DNA of 48,598 nt from the NCBI GenBank assembly GCA_022827425.1, contig JAJDSZ010000053.1:1-48598 (forward strand), written 5' to 3'. Position 1 is the first letter of the stretch. Every line of letters starts with the position of its first letter. Shown one piece after another: positions 20,017 through 28,752 of the stretch. The position numbers and the translations under genes were made by a program. The notes beneath the pieces were generated by a model. It was not told the origin of the DNA. It saw only the letters and a list, made by a program, of their open reading frames with translations, and ran no database searches. The DNA comes from Pseudomonadales bacterium. Lineage in GTDB: Bacteria; Pseudomonadota; Gammaproteobacteria; Pseudomonadales; Pseudohongiellaceae.

Positions 20017-20103
20017 GGATAATCTCCGCTTGTTCCGGGAAGGCGTACAATAGGCGCCCGAGTGTAGCAGCAAATCCGGCAAGACTCCCGGAGCGGCGGA
20101 TTT

Positions 20104-20135
20104 CCCGTCATTCTGCGCGCAGTCGCGGAATCTCC
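20104..20135. repeat. GTCATTCTGCGCG short repeat, copy 1
   Basis: CCCGTCATTCTGCGCGCAGT followed by CGCGGAATCTCC. Related copies lie at 35765-35853, 44952-44980 and 47146-47183, all between genes. The arms are partly self-complementary. It sits between the DUF1428 gene and the longer repeat at 20148. Confidence 0.7.
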
Positions 20136-20147
20136 CCAAGGGAGTAT

Positions 20148-20373
20148 TAGGGAAGCTCTGATTAAGTCAGAGCTTCCTTGCGGCACATGGAAGTGCCGCC
20201 GAATTCGATGGGTGAAGGCAAGCGTTTTCGAAGCGCAGCTTCGAGCGCGGCCGCAACGGTACGGAGCTATGCTCCGTGACTGGAGTAAGCCATTGAATTC
20301 GTGAGCAAAACAAAACCACGCTTTTGTTTTGCGACAATGAAAAATTCCATGGATGGAATTTTTCAGAGAATAC
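20148..20373. repeat. Multi-hairpin dispersed repeat, copy B (longest)
   Basis: 226 nt built from stem-loops in series: GGAAGCTCTGA/TCAGAGCTTCC; GCGGCAC/GTGCCGC; a long stem of CGAATTCGATGG with CCATTGAATTCG enclosing CGAAGC/GCTTCG and ACGGAGC/GCTCCGT; GCAAAACAAAA/TTTTGTTTTGC; and GAAAAATTCC/GGAATTTTTC. The ends (GGAAGCTCTGATTAA and, reversed, GTATTCTCTGAAAAA) are imperfect terminal inverted repeats. TTAG flanks the left, TTGG the right. It lies 31 nt before the metalloprotease ATG. Confidence 0.88.
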
Positions 20374-20404
20374 TTGGGCGGATTGATGTTTGCGGATAGA
20401 AGCC

Positions 20405-22147
20405 ATGGACAGAAGCAACTACATATCCAGGCTGGCAGATTTGGCTTTACTGGCATTGCTTGGCCCGGGCCTGGGGTTTTCCGCCGCCGCCAGGGATACC
20501 TTGCCGCCTGTGGATACCACTACCGCGACGGTGACGGACGCCCGTGGCTTTCGTCTCACCCAGCGATTCGCCGAACCCAGCGTCATCGCCGGTGGAAACT
20601 TGCTGGTGAACTATCTACTGGAAAACACCGGCCCGGCCCGGTCCGGTGTCAGGCTGGAAATATTCTTCCTGCTGGAGAACACCACGCTGGTTTCAGCTCC
20701 GGACGCCTGCCGCCATGGGCCAAGCCTTTCCGGGCAGGAAGCGCTTGCCTGCGATCTCGGTGATTTTCCCTTGGGTGGCCATCGCTCCCTCAGCGTCACC
20801 GTGGCGACCTCGGCCAGGAGCCGCCCTTCGGTAACGGCATCGGCTTTTGTCGGCGAATTACGGGCGGACGCGACGGCGCACGTGGTTCATGACACCGTCA
20901 GCGACAGCGACGGCGATGGCGTAAGCAATTTCATCGAAACCCTGCGGCGAACCGATCCCCGCGACGCGGCTTCGGTGGACCGCCGGGACGCCCGCATCGA
21001 CGTGCTCGCCCTGTACACCACCGCTGCCGCGGACCTCTATCCGGGCAGTGTGGAAAACCGCATCAATCATTTCTTCAATGTGGCCAACCAGGCCTATTTT
21101 AGCAGTGCGGCGCGGTTCCGCCTGCGCCCGGTCCATTTTCAGAGAATCGGTTATCCCGCGGCGGCTGCGGCGGACACCATGCTCGATGAACTGCTCCACG
21201 GCGGCAATTCGGCCTTCGCCCGTGTGAACGATCTGCGGCAACGCTATGGCGCCGATCTCGTGGTCTTGTTCGATGCCGCCAAGGGCGCATCCCGCTGCGG
21301 TCTCGCCCCGGTGGGGGGATATGGCCGGCAGGGCGATTTCAGCGATCCGCGGGAACAGGAATTCGGCTTTGCCTGGATCGCCATAGACTGCCCGGAAGAC
21401 CTGGTTCTCGCCCATGAACTCGGCCACAACATGGGCCTGACCCATTCCCATCGGGAAGATGGCGCCGGCGGCACTTTCGATCATGCCACGGGTTTTGGCG
21501 TGGACGGCGAGTTCGCCACCATCATGGCAAGTCCGGCGCGGTTTTCCGTGCCGGAGCGCACACCGGTGTTTTCCAATCCCGAGCTTTCCTGCGGCGGATT
21601 CGCCTGTGGGCGCCCGGTGGGGGAAGCATTCGCCGCCAATGCAACAGCCGTCCTCAATATCGTGGCGCCCCAAATCGAACTGTGGCGCCAGACGGCCTTG
21701 CCGCAATTGCCCGCCATCCGCGGAAAAAGCGTGTTGGGCAGCGCCATATCCGCCCGCCTCGCGCTGGCTGGCCAGATCAATGATGAGCCCGCCTACACCG
21801 CGACCGCCCGGGAAGGGGACGTGCTGCGCCTGCTTGCTGAAGTCGAGGTTGACCCGGAACATATCGGGCAGACCGGTTCCTTCCATATCCTCATCACCGT
21901 GGATTCCGAGCAGTTTCACCAGTTCGACCGGGAGATCGGCCTGACCTTGTGGAACGGCACCCTGGGAGACTTACGCTCGGCGACTTTTGAACGGGAACTG
22001 CGCCGGGTGGAGCGCTTCCACATCATCGATAACTACCAGGTTCCCGCCAATCTCGGCGGAATCGAATTGCAGGTTTTCCTCGCCTACCAGGCCGCCGGAG
22101 ACATCATCTATCGCCCGCAGCCTCTCCGCCTGCTGTTCACGGACTGA
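20405..22147 (+). CDS. Secreted metzincin-type zinc metalloprotease
   Basis: 580 residues from the ATG at 20405; a TTG at 20390 is less likely. A signal peptide covers about 1-29 (LALLALLGPGLGFSAAA). Residues 35-165 look like a beta-sandwich with a CARDB/DUF11-like LLVNYLLENTG. A calcium-binding thrombospondin type 3-like loop follows (DSDGDGVSNFIE, 167-178). The protease domain (about 195-430) has the zinc motif HELGHNMGLTH (H337, E338, H341, H347) and a Met-turn in TIMAS (M374), as in reprolysin-like (M12B) proteins. CGLAPVGG and SCGGFACG supply cysteines near the active site. The last 150 residues are unassigned. Substrate unknown; it probably acts outside the cytoplasm. Repeat copy B occupies its upstream region. 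Confidence 0.9.
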   Translation: MDRSNYISRLADLALLALLGPGLGFSAAARDTLPPVDTTTATVTDARGFRLTQRFAEPSVIAGGNLLVNYLLENTGPARSGVRLEIFFLLENTTLVSAPDACRHGPSLSGQEALACDLGDFPLGGHRSLSVTVATSARSRPSVTASAFVGELRADATAHVVHDTVSDSDGDGVSNFIETLRRTDPRDAASVDRRDARIDVLALYTTAAADLYPGSVENRINHFFNVANQAYFSSAARFRLRPVHFQRIGYPAAAAADTMLDELLHGGNSAFARVNDLRQRYGADLVVLFDAAKGASRCGLAPVGGYGRQGDFSDPREQEFGFAWIAIDCPEDLVLAHELGHNMGLTHSHREDGAGGTFDHATGFGVDGEFATIMASPARFSVPERTPVFSNPELSCGGFACGRPVGEAFAANATAVLNIVAPQIELWRQTALPQLPAIRGKSVLGSAISARLALAGQINDEPAYTATAREGDVLRLLAEVEVDPEHIGQTGSFHILITVDSEQFHQFDREIGLTLWNGTLGDLRSATFERELRRVERFHIIDNYQVPANLGGIELQVFLAYQAAGDIIYRPQPLRLLFTD

Positions 22148-22183
22148 GGCCGCCGCCCGAACAAACAATTCCCCGCCCCGCCG

Positions 22184-22192
22184 TGCTACAAT
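22184..22192 (+). promoter_or_regulatory. Extended -10 box before gyrA
   Basis: TGCTACAAT combines the extended -10 TG with a 5 of 6 match to TATAAT. No good -35 is seen, as expected for extended -10 promoters. The start would be near 22199, leaving a leader of about 77 nt before the gyrA ATG. Confidence 0.5.
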
Positions 22193-22275
22193 CCTCCCCG
22201 GCGAAGCTGTCTTTCAGCCCCCGCCGAATCCGTCGTTGCATCAATACATAAAGCAGTCCAAGACACAGCCTTCCC

Positions 22276-24891
22276 ATGCCGGAAACAGACCCGCAGGTTT
22301 CTCCTGTCGCGCTAGAAACCGAGATGCGAGAGTCCTATCTCGCCTATGCCATGAGCGTGATCGTGGGCCGCGCCCTGCCCGACGTCCGCGATGGCCTCAA
22401 ACCTGTTCACCGCCGCGTGCTGTTCGCCATGCGCGTGCTATCCAACGACCACGACAAGCCCTACAAGAAGTCCGCCCGGGTCGTGGGCGATGTAATCGGC
22501 AAGTACCACCCGCACGGTGAAAGCGCTGTCTACGACACGGTGGTGCGAATGGCCCAGGATTTCTCCCTGCGTTATCCGCTGGTGGACGGCCAGGGCAATT
22601 TCGGTTCGGTGGACGGCGACCAGGCCGCCGCCATGCGCTACACCGAAATCCGCATGGCGAAGATCGCCCAGGAACTGCTCGCCGACCTCGACAAGGACAC
22701 TGTCGACTTTTCGCCCAACTACGACGATACCGAGCAGGTTCCCGACGTCCTTCCCACCCGGGTGCCCAATCTGCTCGTCAACGGCTCCTCGGGCATCGCC
22801 GTGGGCATGGCCACCAATATTCCGCCCCACAATCTCACCGAAGTCGTCAATGGCGCCATCGCCCTGCTGGCGAATCCCGAAATCAGCGTCGATGAACTGA
22901 TGGAGCATATCAGCGGCCCCGATTTCCCCACCCGGGCCATTATCAACGGCAAGGCCGGCATCATTCAGGCCTACCGCGGCGGCCGCGGCATGATCTACAT
23001 CCGCGCCCGGGCGGAGATCCTGCGCGACGAAAGCAGCGGCAGGGAAACCATCATCGTCAGTGAAATTCCCTACCAGGTGAACAAGGCCAGGCTGATCGAG
23101 AGAATTGCCGAGCTCGTCAAGGAAAAGAAAATTGAAGGCATTGCCGAATTGCGCGACGAATCCGACAAGGACGGCCTGCGCATCGTCATCGAGTTGCGCA
23201 AGAACGAAATGGGCGAAGTGGTGCTCAACAACCTCTACTCCCACACCCAGATGCAGTCGGGGTTCGGCATCAATATGGTGGCCCTGGTGGACGGCCAGCC
23301 CAAATTGCTCAACCTCAAGGGCGTGCTCGAAGCCTTTCTGCGGCACCGGCGCGAAGTTGTCTCCCGGCGCACCATGCATCTGCTGCGCAAGGCCCGGGAA
23401 CGCGGTCATCTGCTTGAGGGGCTTGCGGTGGCGCTGGGCAATATCGATGCCGTTATCGAACTGATCAAGACTTCGCCGACGCCGGCGGAAGCTAAGGACA
23501 AGCTGCTTGCCGCCGACTGGAACCCGTCCGGCGTACTGGAACTGCTGGGCAGGGCCGGCGCGGAAGCCGACGCCTGCCGCCCGGACGATCTCGACCCGGC
23601 TTATGGTCTGCAGGACGGGCCGCCCGGTGAAGCCGTCCAGAGCAGCAGCTACCGCCTCTCGCCGGCCCAGGCCCAGGCGATTCTCGAGCTGCGCCTGCAC
23701 CGTCTTACCGGCCTGGAACACGAAAAACTCGTCAAGGATTATCAGGACTTGCTCGGCAAGATCGCCGAGTACTTGGAAATACTCGATAATCCCGAGCGCC
23801 TGCTCGAAGTGGTGCGGGAAGAACTCGAACAGGTGCGGGAAGATTACGGCGACGGGCGCAGCACCGAAATCGTCGGCAGCCAGCACGACCTGACCATGGA
23901 AGACCTGATTGCGCCGGAAGACCGGGTGGTAACCATTTCCCACCTCGGTTATACCAAGACCCAGCCGCTGGCGGATTACAGCGCCCAGCGCCGGGGCGGC
24001 ATGGGCAAGGCCGCCGCCACGGTCAAGGGCGAGGATTTCGTCACCCGGATGCTCATCGCCAATACCCACGACACCCTGCTGTGCTTCAGCAGCGCCGGCA
24101 AGGTTTACTGGCTCAAGGTGTATCAGATTCCCATCGCTTCCCGCACCTCCCGGGGCAAGCCCATCATCAATGTCATACCCACCCTCGAAGAGGGCGAGCG
24201 CATCACCGCCATGCTCGCGGTGGAGGAATTCACCGAAGACCATTACGTATTCATGGCCACCCGCGCGGGGATCGTGAAGAAAACCGCCCTGTCGGATTTC
24301 GCCCGGCCCCGCAGCGTCGGCCTGCGGGCGATCGAATTGCGCGATGGCGACACCCTGGTGGGCACCGCCATTACCGATGGCAGGCGGGACATCATGCTTG
24401 TGAGCAGCAGCGGCAAGACCTTGCGCTTTTCGGAATCCGCAGTCCGGCCCATGGGCCGCCAGGCCAGGGGAGTGCGCGGCATGCGGCTCAAGCCCGGGGC
24501 GGAAATGATCTCGCTGATTATTCCCGACGACGGGAAACAGATTCTCACCGTCAGCGAAAACGGCTATGGCAAACGCACCGACACCGGACAGTTCCCGGTC
24601 AAGGGCCGGGCGAACCAGGGCGTTATCGGCATGATCACCAGCGAACGCAATGGCCCCGTGGTGGGGGCGGTGCAGGTGGACGACAACAATGAAATCATGC
24701 TGATTTCCGACAAGGGCACCCTGGTGCGCACCAGGGCGGCGGAAGTTTCCAGAGTCAGCCGCTCGACCCAGGGGGTCACCCTGATCAATCTCAAGGAGGG
24801 AGAGAAGCTTGTGGGGCTGGAACAGGTTGACGAGCCCGACGAGGTTGCCAGCCTCGACAACGAGCCGCCGGCGCCGGAACAGACCCACTGA
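22276..24891 (+). CDS. gyrA: DNA gyrase subunit A
   Basis: 871 residues, full length. GyrA breaks and rejoins DNA; with GyrB it introduces negative supercoils. The catalytic tyrosine is Y121 in [11 protein letters not shown]. The quinolone region reads [12 protein letters not shown]82 and D86 (E. coli S83 and D87) are the sensitive residues, while the E. coli D82 position is Glu. The C-terminal pinwheel carries the GyrA box as QRRGGMG rather than QRRGGKG, and ends acidic ([19 protein letters not shown]). Context (before pheA and tyrA-aroA) and the box favour GyrA over ParC. In Pseudomonas serC and pheA follow gyrA; here serC is absent and pheA starts 30 nt on. Confidence 0.98.
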   Translation: MPETDPQVSPVALETEMRESYLAYAMSVIVGRALPDVRDGLKPVHRRVLFAMRVLSNDHDKPYKKSARVVGDVIGKYHPHGESAVYDTVVRMAQDFSLRYPLVDGQGNFGSVDGDQAAAMRYTEIRMAKIAQELLADLDKDTVDFSPNYDDTEQVPDVLPTRVPNLLVNGSSGIAVGMATNIPPHNLTEVVNGAIALLANPEISVDELMEHISGPDFPTRAIINGKAGIIQAYRGGRGMIYIRARAEILRDESSGRETIIVSEIPYQVNKARLIERIAELVKEKKIEGIAELRDESDKDGLRIVIELRKNEMGEVVLNNLYSHTQMQSGFGINMVALVDGQPKLLNLKGVLEAFLRHRREVVSRRTMHLLRKARERGHLLEGLAVALGNIDAVIELIKTSPTPAEAKDKLLAADWNPSGVLELLGRAGAEADACRPDDLDPAYGLQDGPPGEAVQSSSYRLSPAQAQAILELRLHRLTGLEHEKLVKDYQDLLGKIAEYLEILDNPERLLEVVREELEQVREDYGDGRSTEIVGSQHDLTMEDLIAPEDRVVTISHLGYTKTQPLADYSAQRRGGMGKAAATVKGEDFVTRMLIANTHDTLLCFSSAGKVYWLKVYQIPIASRTSRGKPIINVIPTLEEGERITAMLAVEEFTEDHYVFMATRAGIVKKTALSDFARPRSVGLRAIELRDGDTLVGTAITDGRRDIMLVSSSGKTLRFSESAVRPMGRQARGVRGMRLKPGAEMISLIIPDDGKQILTVSENGYGKRTDTGQFPVKGRANQGVIGMITSERNGPVVGAVQVDDNNEIMLISDKGTLVRTRAAEVSRVSRSTQGVTLINLKEGEKLVGLEQVDEPDEVASLDNEPPAPEQTH

Positions 24892-24921
24892 CCCTGACAG
24901 CGCACTGGCCCTGGCCGGAAA

Positions 24922-25746
24922 ATGAAAGCATCCCGCAAAATCGCCTATCTGGGTCCGCCGGGCACATTCTCCCAGGAGGCCGCCCTGCGCCAGTTTGGCG
25001 AAGACGGCGAACTGCTGGAATGCCGCGCCATCGACGAGGTGTTCGCCGCGGTGGAGACCGGACAGGCCCTGCATGGCGTGGCGCCGATCGAGAACTCCAC
25101 CGAAGGCGCGGTGAACAATACCCAAGACTGCCTGATCGACAGCCCCCTGCTGATCACCGGCGAACAGGTGGTGCTGATCGAACACCATCTGCTTGCCGCC
25201 GAAGGCGCAAACAGCGGGCAAATCCATGCCATCGCCTCCCATCCCCAGTCGCTGGCCCAATGCCGCAGGTGGCTGCTCGCCCACTATCCTGACGCGGAAC
25301 TGCGGGAATGCGCAAGCAATGGCCAGGCCGCGCAACTCGCGGCGCGGGAAAGCGGCCTCGCTGCCATCGCCGGCGCCATGGCGGGCCGGATTCACAATCT
25401 GAAGCCATTGGCCGGGTCGATTCAGGATCAGGCCGGCAATCGCACCCGCTTCGCGGTGCTCGGCCGGGAAGCCGCGCCGGCCACAGGACATGACAAGACC
25501 AGCATCCTGGTGTACGCCGAAAACCGTCCCGGCGCTTTGTTCCGGGTGCTTGAGCCGTTCGAGCGGCTGGGCATCAGCCTCAGCCGTCTTGAATCGCGCC
25601 CTTCCCGGGACGAAAAATGGGAATACATCTTCTTCATGGATTTTGCCGGGCATCGGCAGGATTCGGTAGTGAAAGAGCTTTTTCGGCGGCTCGGCACCCG
25701 CACCGATGCCGTGAAGATTCTAGGCTCCTATCCCGTCAGCGCCTGA
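24922..25746 (+). CDS. pheA: Prephenate dehydratase, monofunctional
   Basis: 274 residues. Converts prephenate to phenylpyruvate in phenylalanine synthesis. The PDT domain (about 6-180) starts IAYLGPPGTFSQEAAL and has VAPIENSTEGAVNNTQD and the TRF motif in NRTRFAVLG. The ACT domain (about 190-270) has both phenylalanine-binding motifs, GALF and ESRP, so feedback inhibition is expected. There is no N-terminal chorismate mutase domain, unlike the fused P-protein of most gammaproteobacteria, so a separate chorismate mutase must exist elsewhere. Its stop is one nt before the tyrA-aroA ATG; the hisC found between them in Pseudomonas is missing. Confidence 0.96.
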   Translation: MKASRKIAYLGPPGTFSQEAALRQFGEDGELLECRAIDEVFAAVETGQALHGVAPIENSTEGAVNNTQDCLIDSPLLITGEQVVLIEHHLLAAEGANSGQIHAIASHPQSLAQCRRWLLAHYPDAELRECASNGQAAQLAARESGLAAIAGAMAGRIHNLKPLAGSIQDQAGNRTRFAVLGREAAPATGHDKTSILVYAENRPGALFRVLEPFERLGISLSRLESRPSRDEKWEYIFFMDFAGHRQDSVVKELFRRLGTRTDAVKILGSYPVSA

Positions 25747-25747
25747 A

Positions 25748-27952
25748 ATGAATAAACATATTGCAATCATCGGCCTTGGCCTGATCGGGGGATCCCTGGC
25801 GAAAGCCCTGCGCGAGTTCGATGCATCGCTGGCGATTGCCGCCGCCGATACCGACCAAAACGCGCTGGCAAGGGCTCTGGCCGACGGAGTGATCGGCCGG
25901 GCCGGCGCATTGGCTGAAATCTGCGCTCAAGCCAGAATCGTGGTGGTGGCCGTGCCGCCGCTTGCCGGGCCGGCTGTGCTGCGCCAAATCGCGCAGTGCG
26001 CCGGGCCGGAAACCCTGGTCACCGATGTGGCCAGCGTCAAATCGCATTTGCTGGCGACGCTTGCCTCGCTTCCCGCCGGATTCCGTTCCCGCTTTGTGCC
26101 GGGACATCCACTGGCGGGTTCCGAGCAAAGCGGATTCGGCGCCGCCAGGGCCGATCTGTTCCAGGGGCGCAATGTGGTGTTGGCGCCGCTTGAGGAAACC
26201 GCCCCGGAAGCCGTTGCCAGGATTCATGAACTGTGGCGCGGCATTGGCGCCCAGGTGCTCGCCATGAGCCCGGAACGGCACGACCGCATCCTGGCGCTCA
26301 GCAGTCATCTGCCCCATGTGCTCGCCTTTGCCATGGCGGGCCTGTTGCCCCGGCGGGAAGGCGGTGCCGGGGTGCATCATTACGCCGCCACCGGCTTCGC
26401 CGATTTCACCCGCCTGGCGGCCAGCGAACCGGCGCTGTGGAGCGATATCCTGCGCGCCAATGCCGATGCCACCGTGGCGGCGCTGGATGCCTTCGGCGAA
26501 GACCTGAAGCAATTCCGCGATGCCCTGGCAGCGGAGGACTGGCCCGCCCTCGGCGGCAATCTGCAAAGAGCGCGGCGGGCCCGGGCGGCATTCGATCTCG
26601 CCAGGGGCGGCAAGGAGGCGGGGAACGCCGGAGGCGAACTCTGCTTCCATGTGCGGCCCGGCGGCGCCATCCGCCCCGGCAGAATTCGCGTGCCCGGCGA
26701 CAAATCCATTTCCCATCGCGCCATCATGCTTGGCGCCCTGGCCGAAGGAGTCAGCCGGGTCAGCGGATTTCTCGAAGGCGAAGACGCACTCCATACCCTG
26801 GCCGCATTCCGGGAACTCGGCGTAACCATCGTCGGCCCGGAAGACGGCTGCCTCAGAATCTACGGTGCCGGCGCCAATGGCTTCCAGGCCCCGCGCAAGC
26901 CGCTCTGGCTCGGCAACTCGGGAACCGCCATGCGCCTGCTCGCGGGAGTGCTGGCGGGGCAGGGCTTTGCCAGCGAACTGCGCGGCGACGAATCGCTCTC
27001 CCAACGTCCCATGAATCGCATCGTAAAACCGCTTGCCGACATGGGCGCCGTGATTTCCGCCGATGGAGGCAAACCGCCCCTGCGCATCGGCGGCGGCAGG
27101 CTGCGGGGTATCGACTACGCCATGCCGGTTGCCAGCGCCCAGGTCAAATCCTGCCTGCTGCTCGCCGGACTGTTTGCCGAGGGCGTCACTTCGGTGCGCG
27201 AGCCGGGTCCCTGCCGCGACCATACCGAACGCATGCTGCGCGGATTCGGCGTGGAACTCGATACCGGCTCAAGGCCGGGGATGATGAACCTGGCCGGCGG
27301 GCAGACGCTCAGCGCCTGCGACATCGATATTCCCGGCGATATTTCCTCCGCTGCGTTTTTCCTGGTGGCCGCCGCAATCAGCCCGGGCGCCAGCCTCACG
27401 CTGGAGCATGTGGGGGTCAATCCCACCCGCACCGGTATTATCGATATTCTGCGGCAAATGGGCGCCGATATCCGCCTGCACAATCCGCGCGAATCCGGCG
27501 GCGAACCGGTGGCCGATATCGAAGTGCGCCAACGGCCGCTGCACGGCGTGGATATCGGCGCGGAACTGGTGGCCCTGGCCATCGACGAATTTCCCGTTTT
27601 GCTGGTGGCCGCGGCCTGCGCCGAAGGCGAGACCCGCATCAGTGGCGCCGCTGAGCTTCGGGTCAAGGAGAGCGACCGCATCGAAGCCATGGCCGAGGGC
27701 TTGGGAATACTCGGCATCGAGCACGAGACCTTTCCGGACGGCATCCGGGTCACCGGCGGCGAACTCGGCGGCGGCGTTATCGACAGCCGCGGCGACCATC
27801 GCATCGCCATGGCCTTCGCCATCGCCGCCCTGCGCTGCCGGCAAGCCATCACGATTCGCAACTGCGCCAATGTGGCGACTTCCTTTCCCGGATTCGCCGC
27901 GCTGGCGCGGCAGATGGGGCTCGACATCAGCGAGGCGGACATCGACTCGTGA
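25748..27952 (+). CDS. tyrA-aroA: Prephenate dehydrogenase / EPSP synthase fusion
   Basis: 734 residues, two enzymes in one chain. Residues 1-290 are a TyrA-type dehydrogenase: NAD motif GLGLIGGS (9-16), TDVASVKS, GHPLAGSEQSG and HDRILALSSHLPHVLAFA. From about 300 to the end is 5-enolpyruvylshikimate-3-phosphate synthase: PGDKSISHRAIMLGALAEG, GNSGTAMRLLAGVLAGQ, GDESLSQRPM, PVASAQVKSCLLLAGL, RDHTE, NPTRTG and RVKESDRIEAM. The set GDKS, SAQxK, RxHTE and NxTR is the class II EPSPS signature as I recall it. The same fusion occurs in Pseudomonas. It joins the last common step before chorismate with the tyrosine branch. The cmk GTG overlaps its stop. Confidence 0.97.
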   Translation: MNKHIAIIGLGLIGGSLAKALREFDASLAIAAADTDQNALARALADGVIGRAGALAEICAQARIVVVAVPPLAGPAVLRQIAQCAGPETLVTDVASVKSHLLATLASLPAGFRSRFVPGHPLAGSEQSGFGAARADLFQGRNVVLAPLEETAPEAVARIHELWRGIGAQVLAMSPERHDRILALSSHLPHVLAFAMAGLLPRREGGAGVHHYAATGFADFTRLAASEPALWSDILRANADATVAALDAFGEDLKQFRDALAAEDWPALGGNLQRARRARAAFDLARGGKEAGNAGGELCFHVRPGGAIRPGRIRVPGDKSISHRAIMLGALAEGVSRVSGFLEGEDALHTLAAFRELGVTIVGPEDGCLRIYGAGANGFQAPRKPLWLGNSGTAMRLLAGVLAGQGFASELRGDESLSQRPMNRIVKPLADMGAVISADGGKPPLRIGGGRLRGIDYAMPVASAQVKSCLLLAGLFAEGVTSVREPGPCRDHTERMLRGFGVELDTGSRPGMMNLAGGQTLSACDIDIPGDISSAAFFLVAAAISPGASLTLEHVGVNPTRTGIIDILRQMGADIRLHNPRESGGEPVADIEVRQRPLHGVDIGAELVALAIDEFPVLLVAAACAEGETRISGAAELRVKESDRIEAMAEGLGILGIEHETFPDGIRVTGGELGGGVIDSRGDHRIAMAFAIAALRCRQAITIRNCANVATSFPGFAALARQMGLDISEADIDS

Positions 27953-28614
27953 GCAATGCGCCGGTCATCACCATCGACGGGCCTTCCGCCACGGGCAAGG
28001 GCACGATTGCCAGCCTGGTGGCCAAGGAACTCGGCTACCACCTGCTCGACAGCGGAGCGCTGTATCGCGTGCTGGCGCTGGCGGCCCGTGAGGAAGGAAT
28101 CGATCTGGAAGATGGCGCGGCGATCGCAGGAATGGCGCCCGGACTGAAGATTGAATTCCCGGAAAATGGCCGGGTCAGCCTCGATGGCCGCGATGTCAGC
28201 GGCGAGATCCGGACCGGAGCGATGGATGAAAGCGCCAGCCGCGTCGCCGCGCTTCCCGAAGTGCGCCAGGTTCTTCTGCCGGTGCAGCACGGTTTTCGCA
28301 GCCCTCCCGGACTCGTCGCCGAGGGCCGCGACATGGGAGCGGTGGTTTTCCCCGACGCAAAACACAAGTTCTTCCTCACCGCAAGCCCGGAAATCCGCGC
28401 CAGCCGGCGACACGGGCAGTTGCTTGACAAGGGTCTCGATGCTAGACTGCCCGACCTTTTGCGGGACTTGCGGGCCCGGGACCGGCGCGACGAACAGCGA
28501 AGCATATCGCCCCTGCGTCCGGCTGACCGGGCGATCGAGATCGACACTTCGCAATTGACCATTGTCCAGGTGGTGGATCAGATCATGCAAAAACGCCGCC
28601 GGGGCGGCGGCTGA
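27949..28614 (+). CDS. cmk: Cytidylate kinase
   Basis: 221 residues with a GTG start overlapping the aroA stop by 4 nt. Phosphorylates CMP and dCMP. The P-loop is IDGPSATGKGT (9-19). The CMP-binding region has LDSGALYRVLAL and LVAEGRDMGAVVFPDA, and the lid has ARDRRDEQRSISPLRPA. Upstream of rpsA in nearly all gammaproteobacteria. Confidence 0.97.
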   Translation: MSNAPVITIDGPSATGKGTIASLVAKELGYHLLDSGALYRVLALAAREEGIDLEDGAAIAGMAPGLKIEFPENGRVSLDGRDVSGEIRTGAMDESASRVAALPEVRQVLLPVQHGFRSPPGLVAEGRDMGAVVFPDAKHKFFLTASPEIRASRRHGQLLDKGLDARLPDLLRDLRARDRRDEQRSISPLRPADRAIEIDTSQLTIVQVVDQIMQKRRRGGG

Positions 28615-28752
28615 CCGCGAAAACCAACCCAGGCGTCCTGTCGAAACTTCGGCCAGCATCGGTTTCGGATGGACCAAACGAACAGAGCCGCATGCTGGTG
28701 TGCGGTCGGAGCAAACGGCGCAGCCCAATGCCGTCGAACAACTGGTAATTCC

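Noticed and set aside
22438-25653. A 1071-codon open frame on the minus strand
   Set aside because: It is fully antisense to gyrA and pheA, crosses their boundary, has no recognisable domain, and arises from the high GC content at codon third positions.
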